Assembly: GCF_002831565.1 (NCBI RefSeq)
Contig: NZ_CP025096.1
Span: 1,054,001 to 1,118,000 of the forward strand
DNA from: Spirosoma pollinicola
GTDB lineage: Bacteria > Bacteroidota > Bacteroidia > Cytophagales > Spirosomataceae
Length of the DNA: 64,000 nt
Direction: 5' to 3'
In this document: positions 7,756-16,514 of the stretch, in pieces
How the letters are laid out: every line of letters starts with the position of its first letter
How positions within the stretch are numbered: position 1 is the first letter of the stretch
Notes under the pieces: model-generated
The model's input: only the letters and a program-made list of their open reading frames with translations
Told to the model about the DNA's origin: nothing
The model's database searches: none
Made by a program: the position numbers and the translations under genes

Positions 7756-9231
7756 ATGAATATTACGCTAACCACGCAAGTATCCGCTACCGGCGACCTC
7801 ATTATCCCGGTGGTGCAAACCGATACACTGGCCGACCAACTGACTGACCTTGCCCCAAAACTGGGGATATCAGCCGAGGTGCTGCAACGCGATTTTAAGG
7901 CAGATGCCAAAGAAGTGCTTGCCGTCTATGGCCCGAACGACCAGAAAACGTACTTGCTGGGCATTGGGGCCGACCCAATGGAAATGGATTGGCTGCGTGC
8001 CTTCCGGAAATTCTTTTTTGATCAGAAAAGTAAACTGCCTGCTCAACTCGCTATCGACCTGACGGCCTTTGCCGGTAGCGTTAGCCAGGGCGTTGTGCTG
8101 GGTGTTCGCTGGGGCGGCTATGATCTTAAGCTGTATCAGACAGATAAACCCGAAGGACCGATTTTCTTTTCCGAGGCTGGCGAGTTGACGATCTACGTGA
8201 CACCGGAGCAACAGGAAGCCGCAGAGAAAGCCCTGTCGCAGGCCGAGGCCATTGCCCAAACCCATCGGCAAATGCTTGACCTGATGAATGCCCCCGCCAA
8301 CTATAAGAATCCGCAGACGCTGGCCGATTGGGCTGTTGAATCAGGGGGGCAGAATGGGTACTCCGTAACAGTTCTCGACAAAGCCGAACTGGAACGGCAG
8401 AAATTGGGAGCCTTGCTGAGCGTTAGTCGGGGGAGCGATGTACCGCCCGTGCTGATCATTGCCGAATATAAACCCGAGGGTATCGAGAATCTGCAAAAAG
8501 TGGGTCTGGTAGCCAAAGGCGTCACCTTCGATACGGGCGGTGTTTCCATTAAAAGCTCTGCCAGTATGCACCTCATGAAAAGCGATATGGGCGGGGCTGC
8601 GGCTGTACTCGGAACTGTTGAGGTGGCAGCTAAACTGAAATTGCCAATTCATGTGATCGGCATTGTTCCATCAACCGAAAACTCGACCGACGGTAGCTCC
8701 ACAAAACCCGGCGATGTTGTTACGGCCTATTCCGGCAAAACCATCGAAATCATAGATACCGATGCCGAAGGCCGAGTTATTCTGGCTGACGGGCTGGGTT
8801 ATATGGTCCGGAATTTCCAGCCCGATGTGCTCATCGACCTGGCTACCCTCACCGGCAGCGTTATTGGCGCTTTAGGGTATCACGCGGCTGGTATGTTCAC
8901 GAAGAATAACCAGTTAGCCGCCCAACTTACCGAAGCCGCCGACCAGACGGGCGAGCAGCTCTGGCGATTGCCGCTTTGGGACGTGTACAACGAGGATATA
9001 AAATCGGATGTGGCCGATGTGAAAAATTACAGCGGAAAGCCCGTTGCCGGGTCGATCAGCGCGGCCAAATTCCTGGAAGTGTTCAGTGAAAAACACGTGG
9101 CCTGGGCACACCTGGACATTGCGGGGATGGCCTTTGCCGACACGGAATTTGGTTCGCAAAAGAATGCGACAGGTTTTGGTATTCGTCTGTTAATCGCCTA
9201 CTTACAGATACTTCTTGCAGAAAAGGCGTAA
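7756..9231 (+). CDS. M17-family leucyl aminopeptidase
   Basis: Cytoplasmic zinc/manganese aminopeptidase of 491 residues that removes N-terminal amino acids from peptides. The metal and active-site motifs of family M17 are present: GVTFDTGGVSIK with the metal-binding Asp and catalytic Lys, LMKSDMGGAA, and DTDAEGRVILAD, corresponding to the NTDAEGR signature. The C-terminal end (HLDIAGMAF..ATGFGIRLL) is also typical. The N-terminal macro-like domain is present. The long palindrome just upstream separates it from the esterase gene. Confidence 0.93.
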   Translation: MNITLTTQVSATGDLIIPVVQTDTLADQLTDLAPKLGISAEVLQRDFKADAKEVLAVYGPNDQKTYLLGIGADPMEMDWLRAFRKFFFDQKSKLPAQLAIDLTAFAGSVSQGVVLGVRWGGYDLKLYQTDKPEGPIFFSEAGELTIYVTPEQQEAAEKALSQAEAIAQTHRQMLDLMNAPANYKNPQTLADWAVESGGQNGYSVTVLDKAELERQKLGALLSVSRGSDVPPVLIIAEYKPEGIENLQKVGLVAKGVTFDTGGVSIKSSASMHLMKSDMGGAAAVLGTVEVAAKLKLPIHVIGIVPSTENSTDGSSTKPGDVVTAYSGKTIEIIDTDAEGRVILADGLGYMVRNFQPDVLIDLATLTGSVIGALGYHAAGMFTKNNQLAAQLTEAADQTGEQLWRLPLWDVYNEDIKSDVADVKNYSGKPVAGSISAAKFLEVFSEKHVAWAHLDIAGMAFADTEFGSQKNATGFGIRLLIAYLQILLAEKA

Positions 9232-9369
9232 GAAAGTTCGTCGTTTGCTCATTTGGCCGTATCTTTTTTGGCCAAACATAGTTTACCATTTCGTCCGGCC
9301 AGACATTACGAACGAGAGGCCTATACGGTTTCTAAAACCTTACAGGTCTAGCACTAAACCATCGAAAGT

Positions 9370-10581
9370 ATGAGCCAATTGTCTTTTCTATGCATCGCCA
9401 CTTTTTTGAAAGGGCAGGATTTCATGCGGGCCTGCAAGGAGTTGGGAAACACGGTTTACTTGCTAACCGATCAGAAGCTTGCCAACGAAGCCTGGCCCCG
9501 CGAGTCCATCGACGAGATGTTTTTCCTTAAATCGCCCAGCAATGCGCCCGAAGATCTGGAGCAAATGGTTGTAGGGTTAGCCCACGCCATGCGTTCCCGA
9601 AAAATTGATCGGGTGGTGGCGTTGGATGATTTCGACGTGGAGAAGGGCGCCCTTATTCGGGAAACGTTCCGCATCGACGGGATGGGGCAAACTACCGCCC
9701 GCTACTTTCGGGATAAACTGGCTATGCGTACACGGGCTTTTGTAGCCGGTATTCGGGTACCGGCTTTCTGTCCGCTTTTTCACGACGAAACCGTTACGGC
9801 ATTCCTGCAAACGACAGAAGCCCCCTGGCTCATAAAACCCCGCTCTGAAGCATCGGCAACGGGTATCCGGAAAGTACATTCACTGGATGAAGCCTGGTCG
9901 GCTATTCATTTGCTGGGCGACAATCGGCACACCTATCTTATTGAAGAGTTTAAGCCGGGAAAGGTCTACCATGTCGATTCGTTGTCGGTAGATGGCAAAG
10001 CGGTTTTTACACGGGTGAGTCAATACCTGGCAACACCAATGGAAGTGGCGCATGGGGGCGGGGTGTTTCGCACAGGAACTCTTGACGTCGATACACCGGA
10101 AGCCGAAGCCCTCCGCCAGATCAACGATCAGGTAATGGCCGCCTTTGGTATGCGGTATAGCGCATCGCACTCCGAATACATCCGGGGCGATCACGATGGG
10201 GAGTTATATTTTCTGGAAACAGCTTCCCGCGTGGGTGGTGCGCACATTGCCGAAATGGTAGAAGCTGCTTCGGGCGTGAACCTCTGGCGGGAATGGGCCA
10301 AACTCGAAAACGCCATTGCGCTCAAAGAACATTATGTACCACCGATCGACAACGGACGCCATGCCGGATTGATTGTGTCGTTGGCTCGTCAGCAATGGCC
10401 GGACCTTGCAGTATTTACCGAACAGGAAATTTACTGGCGTATGAACCGCGAATACCACGTCGGGCTCATTATCCAATCGGACGACCGGACCCGAATCCGA
10501 ACCTTGCTGGACGATTATATGCACCGTATTTACGAGGAGTTTCACGCATCGGCACCCTTGCCCGATAAACCCACGAGTTAA
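9370..10581 (+). CDS. ATP-grasp domain protein of unknown substrate
   Basis: A 403-residue protein with an N-terminal pre-ATP-grasp domain (about 1-95) and an ATP-grasp fold (about 105-310). Seen: WLIKPRSEASATGIRKV with the nucleotide-binding Lys, LIEEFKPGKVYHVDSL for the adenine region, and YFLETASRVGGAHI with metal-binding Glu residues. The family joins carboxylate substrates to amines or thiols through acyl-phosphates, in the style of biotin carboxylase or peptide ligases. The substrate cannot be inferred, and no biosynthetic cluster surrounds it. Confidence 0.82.
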   Translation: MSQLSFLCIATFLKGQDFMRACKELGNTVYLLTDQKLANEAWPRESIDEMFFLKSPSNAPEDLEQMVVGLAHAMRSRKIDRVVALDDFDVEKGALIRETFRIDGMGQTTARYFRDKLAMRTRAFVAGIRVPAFCPLFHDETVTAFLQTTEAPWLIKPRSEASATGIRKVHSLDEAWSAIHLLGDNRHTYLIEEFKPGKVYHVDSLSVDGKAVFTRVSQYLATPMEVAHGGGVFRTGTLDVDTPEAEALRQINDQVMAAFGMRYSASHSEYIRGDHDGELYFLETASRVGGAHIAEMVEAASGVNLWREWAKLENAIALKEHYVPPIDNGRHAGLIVSLARQQWPDLAVFTEQEIYWRMNREYHVGLIIQSDDRTRIRTLLDDYMHRIYEEFHASAPLPDKPTS

Positions 10582-10589
10582 TTTAGCTC

Positions 10590-10668
10590 TGTACCCACGG
10601 CCTTTAGGTCGTGTTTTTATGAGAGAGTTTGCCTTTCCATAAAACACGGGCTAAAGCCCATGGGTACA
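10590..10668. repeat. imperfect 30-bp inverted repeat between convergent genes
   Basis: Arms around 10590-10620 and 10639-10668 begin and end with TGTACCCA/TGGGTACA and carry CCTTTAGG and CTAAAGCC cores, with several mismatches. It sits between convergent genes and probably ends transcription from both sides. The mismatches show it is older than the 103-bp palindrome. Confidence 0.6.
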
Positions 10669-10676
10669 AATTACGA

Positions 10677-10973
10677 CTACAACGTATCCCGTTTTGTCTT
10701 CCCAACAGGAACCGAAACGCCAAATGCTCTTGGGTCGCTGGGGGGCATGGTTTTCCTTTTCTTATTATCCTGAACAGGCGGCATTGGGTTATTTGGTGTT
10801 TGAGCCGTCATGCCACCCCCGGATATGGGCGTATCTACCCCCGGAATGGCTACCTGCCGTTGAACAGGCGACTGCTGAACAGGGGTTTCCTGTACCGCTT
10901 TGGATGAGTCGCTTTGCGCAAAAGATACCGAACCATAGAGGCTTATTGCTAAAAAGAACAGGAGCGTACGCAT
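10677..10973 (-). CDS. small secreted proline-rich protein of unknown function
   Basis: Starting at the ATG whose complement is 10971-10973 gives 98 residues with a clear signal peptide, MRTLLFFLAISLYGSVSFAQ, cleaved after SFAQ. The mature part is rich in Pro, Gln, Ser and Lys with no recognised domain and is probably disordered in the periplasm. An earlier in-frame ATG at 11039 would put 22 residues before the signal peptide and is less likely. Confidence 0.55.
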   Translation of the reverse strand: MRTLLFFLAISLYGSVSFAQSDSSKAVQETPVQQSPVQRQVAIPGVDTPISGGGMTAQTPNNPMPPVQDNKKRKTMPPSDPRAFGVSVPVGKTKRDTL

Positions 10974-11071
10974 TTGAAGAGATCGTTTGTTGAGTAAACC
11001 GTCGCCAGCAGGATTGCCAGTGATTGGGTATCTTATCAACTAACTTTCATGCGTAAAGTTTTACGCTCATT

Positions 11072-13654
11072 CTACAGCTCATCGATGCGAACGAATTGAT
11101 AGCCCTTCTGTCGAAATTCGCTTAGAAATTCGTCCAGATGAGCGTAAAGCTTGTCTGTTCGAGCGGAGGCTGTACCAATGTGCATCAGTAGAATAAAACC
11201 GTTTAATCCAGCTGTTTTTTGCTGCTCATAGGCGCGAATGGATGTCAAAATGGTGGCGCTGCTTCGATAATTCCGGTCTTGCGGTGTCGTGTAATCGGCA
11301 TGGCTCAACGTGCCGGGAGTGTAATTAATAAGTTGAACACCTTCACGTTTCGTCCAGGCGGCAATGCTGTCATTATACCATTCATAGGGTGGCAGAAAGA
11401 GCCGGGGTGTTTTGTCTGTATGATCAACTTGAGCCAGAGCCGCGTAATTAGCCCGCAGATCGTTAACAAATTGCTGCCGATTGACCAGCAAACTGTCGCG
11501 CCTTGTCCAGTCGCAATACAGTAAATGCTGATCGGAATGCGGCCCCAGATAATGCCCTCCTTGCTTTAGTTGTTTTACCAGCGACGCAAAAGCCGGGTTT
11601 CGCAAAAAACGGCCTGTCAGAAAAAAAGAAGCCCGAACGCTATGCTTCTGCAACGTCCGGGCAATGCTTGAGCCACCATCGGCAAACTCGTCGCCGGTAA
11701 AGACCAGCGCCAGGTTGCGAACGGTTGTATCACCCCTGATTTTAGCGCCTTTAAAATAAGTTGAATTACGATCTGTACCTCGTTTTACAGGTAGCTTGTT
11801 TGCTGGTAAAGTTGCCTTTCTACCGGGTATGGGTTTGGGCGCGGGTTTATACGTTTCGGCATGTTTGGCTGCTAATAGATAAACGAGTGATGCCGTCCCA
11901 TCCATAGTCGGTTCATTGGTACTGTAGTCACCATAATCGTCATGGTACACGGCTACTTTACTCTGAAAGGGCGCATATTCGTCGGGTTCGTGTAAGGTGA
12001 TGCCAATTAAATTCCCGTAAATGCTGCCCCGCACGGGCCCATCTACCAGACCCCCATCAATGGGGTAGTTTTTCAGGTGCGTAAAGGATGAATGCGGATC
12101 GGAGGGGGTATCCGCATTGGCGGGCAGGCCATACACGAAACTCGTGCCCCACGGATTACAGCCAAATAACCAGTCAAAATTAGCTTGTTCGAGCGAGGCA
12201 AATTGATCGTCGGCGGTGAGTTGCCGATACCAGAAGCATTGTGTGGCGAAAGAAGTCGTCAGGTTGTTGCTGCACCAGGTAAACGGCACGCCCCGGTAAA
12301 ACGCATTCTGACTGCCCCGTTTCCAAATCGTTTCGATACCCGATTTATAAAAGTCAGTGACGGTTTTGCGACTGGCCCTGGGCAGGTGTTTAGCCAATTC
12401 CGCATGACCGACGTTGACGAACGGATACCACTGATAATGTCGTGCGGTGTCGTTCAGAATCCAGGGGGTAACCGGCTCGCGACGGGCAAACGCCAGAGCC
12501 GTATTTTGCCATTTAGTAGCCTGTGCGCCTGTAGCTCGGGTCGCGTTAAGTTGCTCGACAGTAGCCAGTTCCATGTCGTCGACATAATTGTCTTCTTCAT
12601 AGAAATAGGGTGCCCGACCTGGAGCCGTTTGACTGTTGCCCGGCTTCTGGATACCAAGCGTATAGGCCGACTGCGATCGCTTTTGCAGTTTGTCGACATA
12701 GGCCCGACTCACATAATTGGCCTGGCGATTTCGCAAAAGCTGATACCCCAAAGACAAAGCACTACTTACTTTGCCTGCCGTGGAAGCTACACCCGTTGCC
12801 CGATTTTTATATTTAAACAACCCTTGTGGCTGGCCTGTGGCAAAATAAACCGGCCGTTCGGCTCCCTTCCCATACATACTGTCCTGTTTGGGAATCCGCA
12901 TGGCCGAATGATCGCGGTCGTCGCCAAGCTGGTTGAAGAGCCATGTGTCGGTAGGGTGCATTTTGAGCAACCAGTCAAGGCCCCATCGGGCTTCATCGAG
13001 TACGTCGGGCTGGCCGTTCATACCTGCCAGCCCATTGGTCTGATACTGATCGCCAAAGGCCGTTGGAAAATCGCGCAGTGCCGCCAGTAAATGATAGGTT
13101 GCATTGGCCGAGGTGGTCACATACTGCAAATAATCGCTGGCATCATGCCAGCCGCCGGATGCGTCGATATGCGTACTGTCGGGCATTGGGCCATACATGG
13201 TGTAGCCATCGTGGGTATGGCAGGAGTCTTTCAGGAATGGATTGTAGCCGCTCCGTTGCTGGCGCATATACCGCAAGCAAAAATCGGCCGCACCGGCATA
13301 CACACCTTCGCCAATGCGAAAACCGGGCGACCGGGCGCCATCTGCTGTACGCAGGTAATACCGGCCAGGTTTTCGGAAAGCCGAGAAATCGAGCCGATAC
13401 GTTTGCCGGAAGGGACCATATTCGCCAAACGCCCGGCCCGCCGGTAGTTGCCGGATAACCTGACTTGTCTGCTCATCGACCAACTCGAATGTACCTGCCG
13501 TCTGCCCGGTCAGGCTTCCCCAAACGGCTATTTTAGGGCTGCCGGGCCGATAGCCGAGCAAATTGATTCGAATAACGGCGGGCGGATCGTCGGGCGTTAT
13601 AACGGATAGTGAGCTTAGTAGCAGAGAGACGAAAAGGACAAAGCGCATGATCAA
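11072..13654 (-). CDS. secreted GH9 glycoside hydrolase fused to a NodB-type polysaccharide deacetylase
   Basis: An 860-residue two-enzyme protein. After a signal peptide (about 1-20) comes a cellulase N-terminal Ig-like domain (about 25-115; INLLGYRPGSPKIAV), then an (alpha/alpha)6 GH9 domain to about 600. Catalytic features are GGWHDASDY (Asp171 and Asp174) and the C-terminal DDYGDYSTNEP with Glu581 as likely general acid. A linker (about 602-640) leads to a CE4/NodB domain (about 645-860) with TGDEF at 653-657 in place of the usual TFDDG, and metal-binding PHSDQH at 705-710. GH9 enzymes cut beta-1,4-glucans and CE4 enzymes remove N- or O-acetyl groups, so it may process an acetylated beta-glucan or chitosan-like polymer. 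The substrate is inference. Confidence 0.88.
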   Translation of the reverse strand: MIMRFVLFVSLLLSSLSVITPDDPPAVIRINLLGYRPGSPKIAVWGSLTGQTAGTFELVDEQTSQVIRQLPAGRAFGEYGPFRQTYRLDFSAFRKPGRYYLRTADGARSPGFRIGEGVYAGAADFCLRYMRQQRSGYNPFLKDSCHTHDGYTMYGPMPDSTHIDASGGWHDASDYLQYVTTSANATYHLLAALRDFPTAFGDQYQTNGLAGMNGQPDVLDEARWGLDWLLKMHPTDTWLFNQLGDDRDHSAMRIPKQDSMYGKGAERPVYFATGQPQGLFKYKNRATGVASTAGKVSSALSLGYQLLRNRQANYVSRAYVDKLQKRSQSAYTLGIQKPGNSQTAPGRAPYFYEEDNYVDDMELATVEQLNATRATGAQATKWQNTALAFARREPVTPWILNDTARHYQWYPFVNVGHAELAKHLPRASRKTVTDFYKSGIETIWKRGSQNAFYRGVPFTWCSNNLTTSFATQCFWYRQLTADDQFASLEQANFDWLFGCNPWGTSFVYGLPANADTPSDPHSSFTHLKNYPIDGGLVDGPVRGSIYGNLIGITLHEPDEYAPFQSKVAVYHDDYGDYSTNEPTMDGTASLVYLLAAKHAETYKPAPKPIPGRKATLPANKLPVKRGTDRNSTYFKGAKIRGDTTVRNLALVFTGDEFADGGSSIARTLQKHSVRASFFLTGRFLRNPAFASLVKQLKQGGHYLGPHSDQHLLYCDWTRRDSLLVNRQQFVNDLRANYAALAQVDHTDKTPRLFLPPYEWYNDSIAAWTKREGVQLINYTPGTLSHADYTTPQDRNYRSSATILTSIRAYEQQKTAGLNGFILLMHIGTASARTDKLYAHLDEFLSEFRQKGYQFVRIDEL

Positions 13655-13663
13655 TCACCTAGT

Positions 13664-14233
13664 CTAAAGTTTATCTTTTCCCCGGTTGGAAGGATTTAAT
13701 TCTATATAATCGTTGATACGTTGGTATTCAATATCATTGCGAACAATATGGTCGTGAAAACGCGTCTGCCAGCCAAAATCAAAACCCAGCCGATGTGCGT
13801 GTTTGGTTACTGCTGCTTTGTACGATCCAATAATTGATGAAACCGTATTCTTTCCCTGATTCTGAAATCGTTGTTCGCCGGGTGATGTATGCGGTTGCGG
13901 TAGAGACAAGGCATGCCTTGTCTCTACGATTGGACCGGTTGCATTTTGGTCATTTGTATGGGTTTCGTTCAATATTAATATCCCGTGTATATGGTTAGGC
14001 ATTACGACAAATGAACCCAATTCTAGTTGTTGTGAATGGTGACGGATTTCATGCCAAAACACGTCAGCCAATACCCCTATATTCGACAGTTGCATTTTTC
14101 CGTCTTCAATTTCACCAAAAAAATGCTGGCGCTGGGCGGTACATATCGTAATAAAATAGGCTCCTGCCCAACTGTAATCCCACCATGCGGCCCTTGCCGA
14201 TGCAATACGATATTTGTTTTGGAACCTATCCAT
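13664..14233 (-). CDS. REP-associated tyrosine transposase (RAYT, IS200/IS605-like Y1 family)
   Basis: A 189-residue single-strand transposase-like protein. The HUH motif is H81-I82-H83 in VVMPNHIHGIL, and the probable nucleophile is Y138 in SSIIGSYKAAVTKHAH. The opening GAYFITICTAQRQHFFGEI and the ending HDHIVRNDIEYQRINDYIELNP are characteristic of RAYT proteins in Bacteroidota. These proteins are linked to the spread of REP palindromes. Residues about 103-111 (VETRHALSL) are encoded by a 28-bp perfect palindrome, so the gene carries what may be a REP-like sequence in its own reading frame. It lies between two unrelated genes on the same strand and looks like an insertion into that run. The frame is intact. 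Confidence 0.88.
   Translation of the reverse strand: MDRFQNKYRIASARAAWWDYSWAGAYFITICTAQRQHFFGEIEDGKMQLSNIGVLADVFWHEIRHHSQQLELGSFVVMPNHIHGILILNETHTNDQNATGPIVETRHALSLPQPHTSPGEQRFQNQGKNTVSSIIGSYKAAVTKHAHRLGFDFGWQTRFHDHIVRNDIEYQRINDYIELNPSNRGKDKL
13900..13927. repeat. 28-bp perfect palindrome inside the RAYT coding sequence
   Basis: The sequence begins GTAGAGACAAGGCA and is followed directly by its exact inverted complement, with no loop. GTAGAGAC-type palindromes are common dispersed repeats in Bacteroidota and cyanobacteria. Here the repeat is in frame and adds about nine residues between the HUH and Tyr motifs. Confidence 0.85.
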
Positions 14234-14240
14234 TTTGCGG

Positions 14241-15602
14241 TTACGGTTTTATCTTTTCCAGTAACCCCATCATCATTTCTTCAAAATAGGCGCCATTATA
14301 CGGACCAAACCAGTTCATGTCCCGGGTTTCGTAGGTCGTTCGATTGTAGTATTTATCGGGGGTGACATAGCCAATATAACCGCCATCGAAACTGGTAATC
14401 ATCAGGTTGATGCCTTTTTTAGCAGCCAGTGGTTTGAAGTCGGCTACAAACTCGCCGGAGTAATCGCAGGGGGTGCCGAGCAATACGGTTTGGCCAATGC
14501 GCAGGGCTTTCAGGTCGGAAGGGTAGTCGCCATAAACGGCGTAAAAGAGCCAGGGGCGCACCCGCCAGTTGCCAATTACGCGGGGATGTGGCTCGCGCAG
14601 ATCGAGGGGTAACGTAAGAATGGACAGGGCGCTATCCGATTTAGTCTGAATCTCTGGAACGGTGCGTTCGATGCGAAGGGCCAGATCACCCGCGTAATTA
14701 CGAATTTCCTGAAAGTCGGTTTTACCCCGAGCCTCTGGTCCTGTGCTGCCAACGGCTCCTGCCATAAACACCGCAAAATCGGCCGATTTTTTTTCCAGCC
14801 GGTCTACCAGCGAGCCGGGATAATCGCGGCTGAGGTAGTTCCACATGCTGTCTTCGTAGAGAGTTGCGTGGCCGGAAAACGTGCAAAGCAAAGCCGATTC
14901 GCCCGATGCTTTTTTTAACTTCAACAAGTGAATCAGCCCATCGAGCGGCCCCGTTGGTCCCGACGAGCCAATGCGGTTATAGATATGGTCGCTGGCATCG
15001 ACCTCACCATAGCCTACCTGCACCGGAGCCATATTCATTTGGGCGGCCCGGATGGCGGCCAGAATGCCCTCTGTAACGCGGGTCACGATTTTTTCGTCGT
15101 AGCCTCCCGCAATCAATTGGCCAACCAGGCCCGGTGCCCAACCGCCCATGCTGTTGTGTGAGTGAATGGCCCCGGTATAGATATTCTCCCAGCGCAGCCC
15201 TACTTCGGGCAACCGTTTTTTTAGAGCCTCGACAACCGTTGGGGGTGTAATGAGCAGGTCGAGCCCTATCATGGCAACTTTGGTGCTGCCATTATCGAGA
15301 ACAATGGCGCGGGCAAAAATCGAATCGCTCACAACGTGCCAGTGTTTGCCCCGGCGAGCCCCATAACCACCTGTTGGGGTTGAGTAGGGAGGAGTTATGT
15401 TGGCTTTTGCCCAGCCTGCCCGAATTGGCGTTTTTGCTGCTGGTGGTGTGGGAAGTTGAGTCAGCCGTTCTTTTGTCCGGGTGTAATACGGCATTTGCTG
15501 GTATGGCGTTTCATCGACCGGTGCCAGGCTAACAGCCAGAAAAAGCAGGATAAGAATAACAAGTCCCAGCAGAACTTTCAGAAAAATACGAACGAATTTC
15601 AT
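14241..15602 (-). CDS. neutral/alkaline ceramidase-like hydrolase, membrane anchored
   Basis: Start taken at MKFVRIF (complement of 15600-15602), which begins an N-terminal membrane helix; an ATG at 15638 adds 12 residues. The body matches the N-terminal catalytic domain of neutral ceramidase: RAGWAKANITPP, a Gly-rich TGGYGARRG and TGAIHSHNSMGGW with zinc-binding His residues, then FSGHATLY. At about 453 residues it is shorter than true ceramidases (about 650) and lacks a clear C-terminal Ig-like domain. Such proteins are common in environmental Bacteroidota and may act on sphingolipids, which this phylum makes, or on other amides. The substrate is inference. Confidence 0.8.
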   Translation of the reverse strand: MKFVRIFLKVLLGLVILILLFLAVSLAPVDETPYQQMPYYTRTKERLTQLPTPPAAKTPIRAGWAKANITPPYSTPTGGYGARRGKHWHVVSDSIFARAIVLDNGSTKVAMIGLDLLITPPTVVEALKKRLPEVGLRWENIYTGAIHSHNSMGGWAPGLVGQLIAGGYDEKIVTRVTEGILAAIRAAQMNMAPVQVGYGEVDASDHIYNRIGSSGPTGPLDGLIHLLKLKKASGESALLCTFSGHATLYEDSMWNYLSRDYPGSLVDRLEKKSADFAVFMAGAVGSTGPEARGKTDFQEIRNYAGDLALRIERTVPEIQTKSDSALSILTLPLDLREPHPRVIGNWRVRPWLFYAVYGDYPSDLKALRIGQTVLLGTPCDYSGEFVADFKPLAAKKGINLMITSFDGGYIGYVTPDKYYNRTTYETRDMNWFGPYNGAYFEEMMMGLLEKIKP

Positions 15603-15679
15603 ACGATTTGCGACCAGCGCGAACGGATTTGTCTGCAAGCAACAAAAAAACGAACGGATGGGAAAGGGATAGGAAAACT

Positions 15680-15712
15680 AAAAAAGGCACCGGAGAAAAT
15701 CCCCGATGCCTT
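15680..15712 (-). terminator. intrinsic terminator for the ferritin-like gene pair
   Basis: Read on the minus strand, a GC-rich hairpin (GGCATCGGGG, loop, CTCCGGTGCC) is followed directly by a run of T. It lies about 45 bases after the stop of the gene ending at 15756. Confidence 0.75.
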
Positions 15713-15755
15713 CCGCCATCCTACCGGTTTCCCGGCCTCCCTATTATAAGGTTTA

Positions 15756-16499
15756 CTATAAGAACGCTGCCGCAGCGGCTAAAACCTCTGCTTTGGTCAG
15801 CGGCTCGTCAAATGCGCCACGGAAATTATCGTCTGTTATACCGGTTACGTTGGGTAGTGTTTTCAAGCTTACACCCCCTTGTGTAAAGGTTGTTTGGTTG
15901 GCATTAGACATCCAGGCTTTCATCCCCATCATCCGGCGAATCTCCGATGCATGCCTTGCTTCGACCGAGTGAATTTGCAGGGCTGTCTGCAAAATGGCTT
16001 TATCGTTGATCAAATTACCCGCCTGACCTTTATAAGCCTGAACGCCCGTGTCTTCGAGAGCACGTGCTGTGGCCAGGAATTGCGCATACGTTGTGAATGT
16101 CCCGGCTGGATATTTGAACGTTGGTTTCGCCACAGCCGCAGCACCCAAAGCTCCTTTCAGCAAGGCAACGTGTGCCGCTTCATGCTTGCTGATTTGATTG
16201 ATAACCGTTTGGTCGCTGGCGGGTACCAGTCCCGCAGTCGCTAGGCCGGTACGGTAAAATTCATCCTCAAGATACTCAAGTGTGAGGGCAAAATTAACGG
16301 CGTCAATAGCCGCCTGCGTTGGCGCTGTGGTGGTTTGAGCAAAGGCTTTATTCAGGCTGGCGGCCACAAGGGTTGGAATACCGGCGGCTGCCAGATTTGA
16401 GCCAAATTTGAGAAGATTCCGACGCGAATAGAAACTATACCGCTCGCTGATTTCGGGATCAGCCTTTTCAATTTCAGATATTAATTTAAATAGATTCAT
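15756..16499 (-). CDS. ferritin-like domain protein with Tat-like signal
   Basis: A 247-residue exported protein with a ferritin-like four-helix domain. An RRNLLKFGSNLAAAGIPTL segment after an N-terminal extension resembles a twin-arginine signal, ending near KAFAQ. The body has helices with the Glu/His pattern of the Ferritin_2 family: ALTLEYLEDEFYRTGL, ISKHEAAHVALLKGALG, and IHSVEARHASEIRRM. The family's role is unclear; some members bind di-iron centres or are desiccation/stress linked. It lies 15 bases from the next gene, its paralogue, on the same strand, so the two are probably co-transcribed. Confidence 0.85.
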   Translation of the reverse strand: MNLFKLISEIEKADPEISERYSFYSRRNLLKFGSNLAAAGIPTLVAASLNKAFAQTTTAPTQAAIDAVNFALTLEYLEDEFYRTGLATAGLVPASDQTVINQISKHEAAHVALLKGALGAAAVAKPTFKYPAGTFTTYAQFLATARALEDTGVQAYKGQAGNLINDKAILQTALQIHSVEARHASEIRRMMGMKAWMSNANQTTFTQGGVSLKTLPNVTGITDDNFRGAFDEPLTKAEVLAAAAAFL

Positions 16500-16514
16500 G
16501 GCGTTGTGTCTGGT

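Noticed and set aside
7587-7847. 86-codon frame spanning the 103-bp palindrome
   Set aside because: It runs through the palindrome and overlaps two well-supported genes in other frames.
12185-13090. 301-codon open frame on the plus strand
   Set aside because: It lies fully antisense to the GH9-deacetylase gene, whose protein has clear domains. Its translation shows no recognisable motif.
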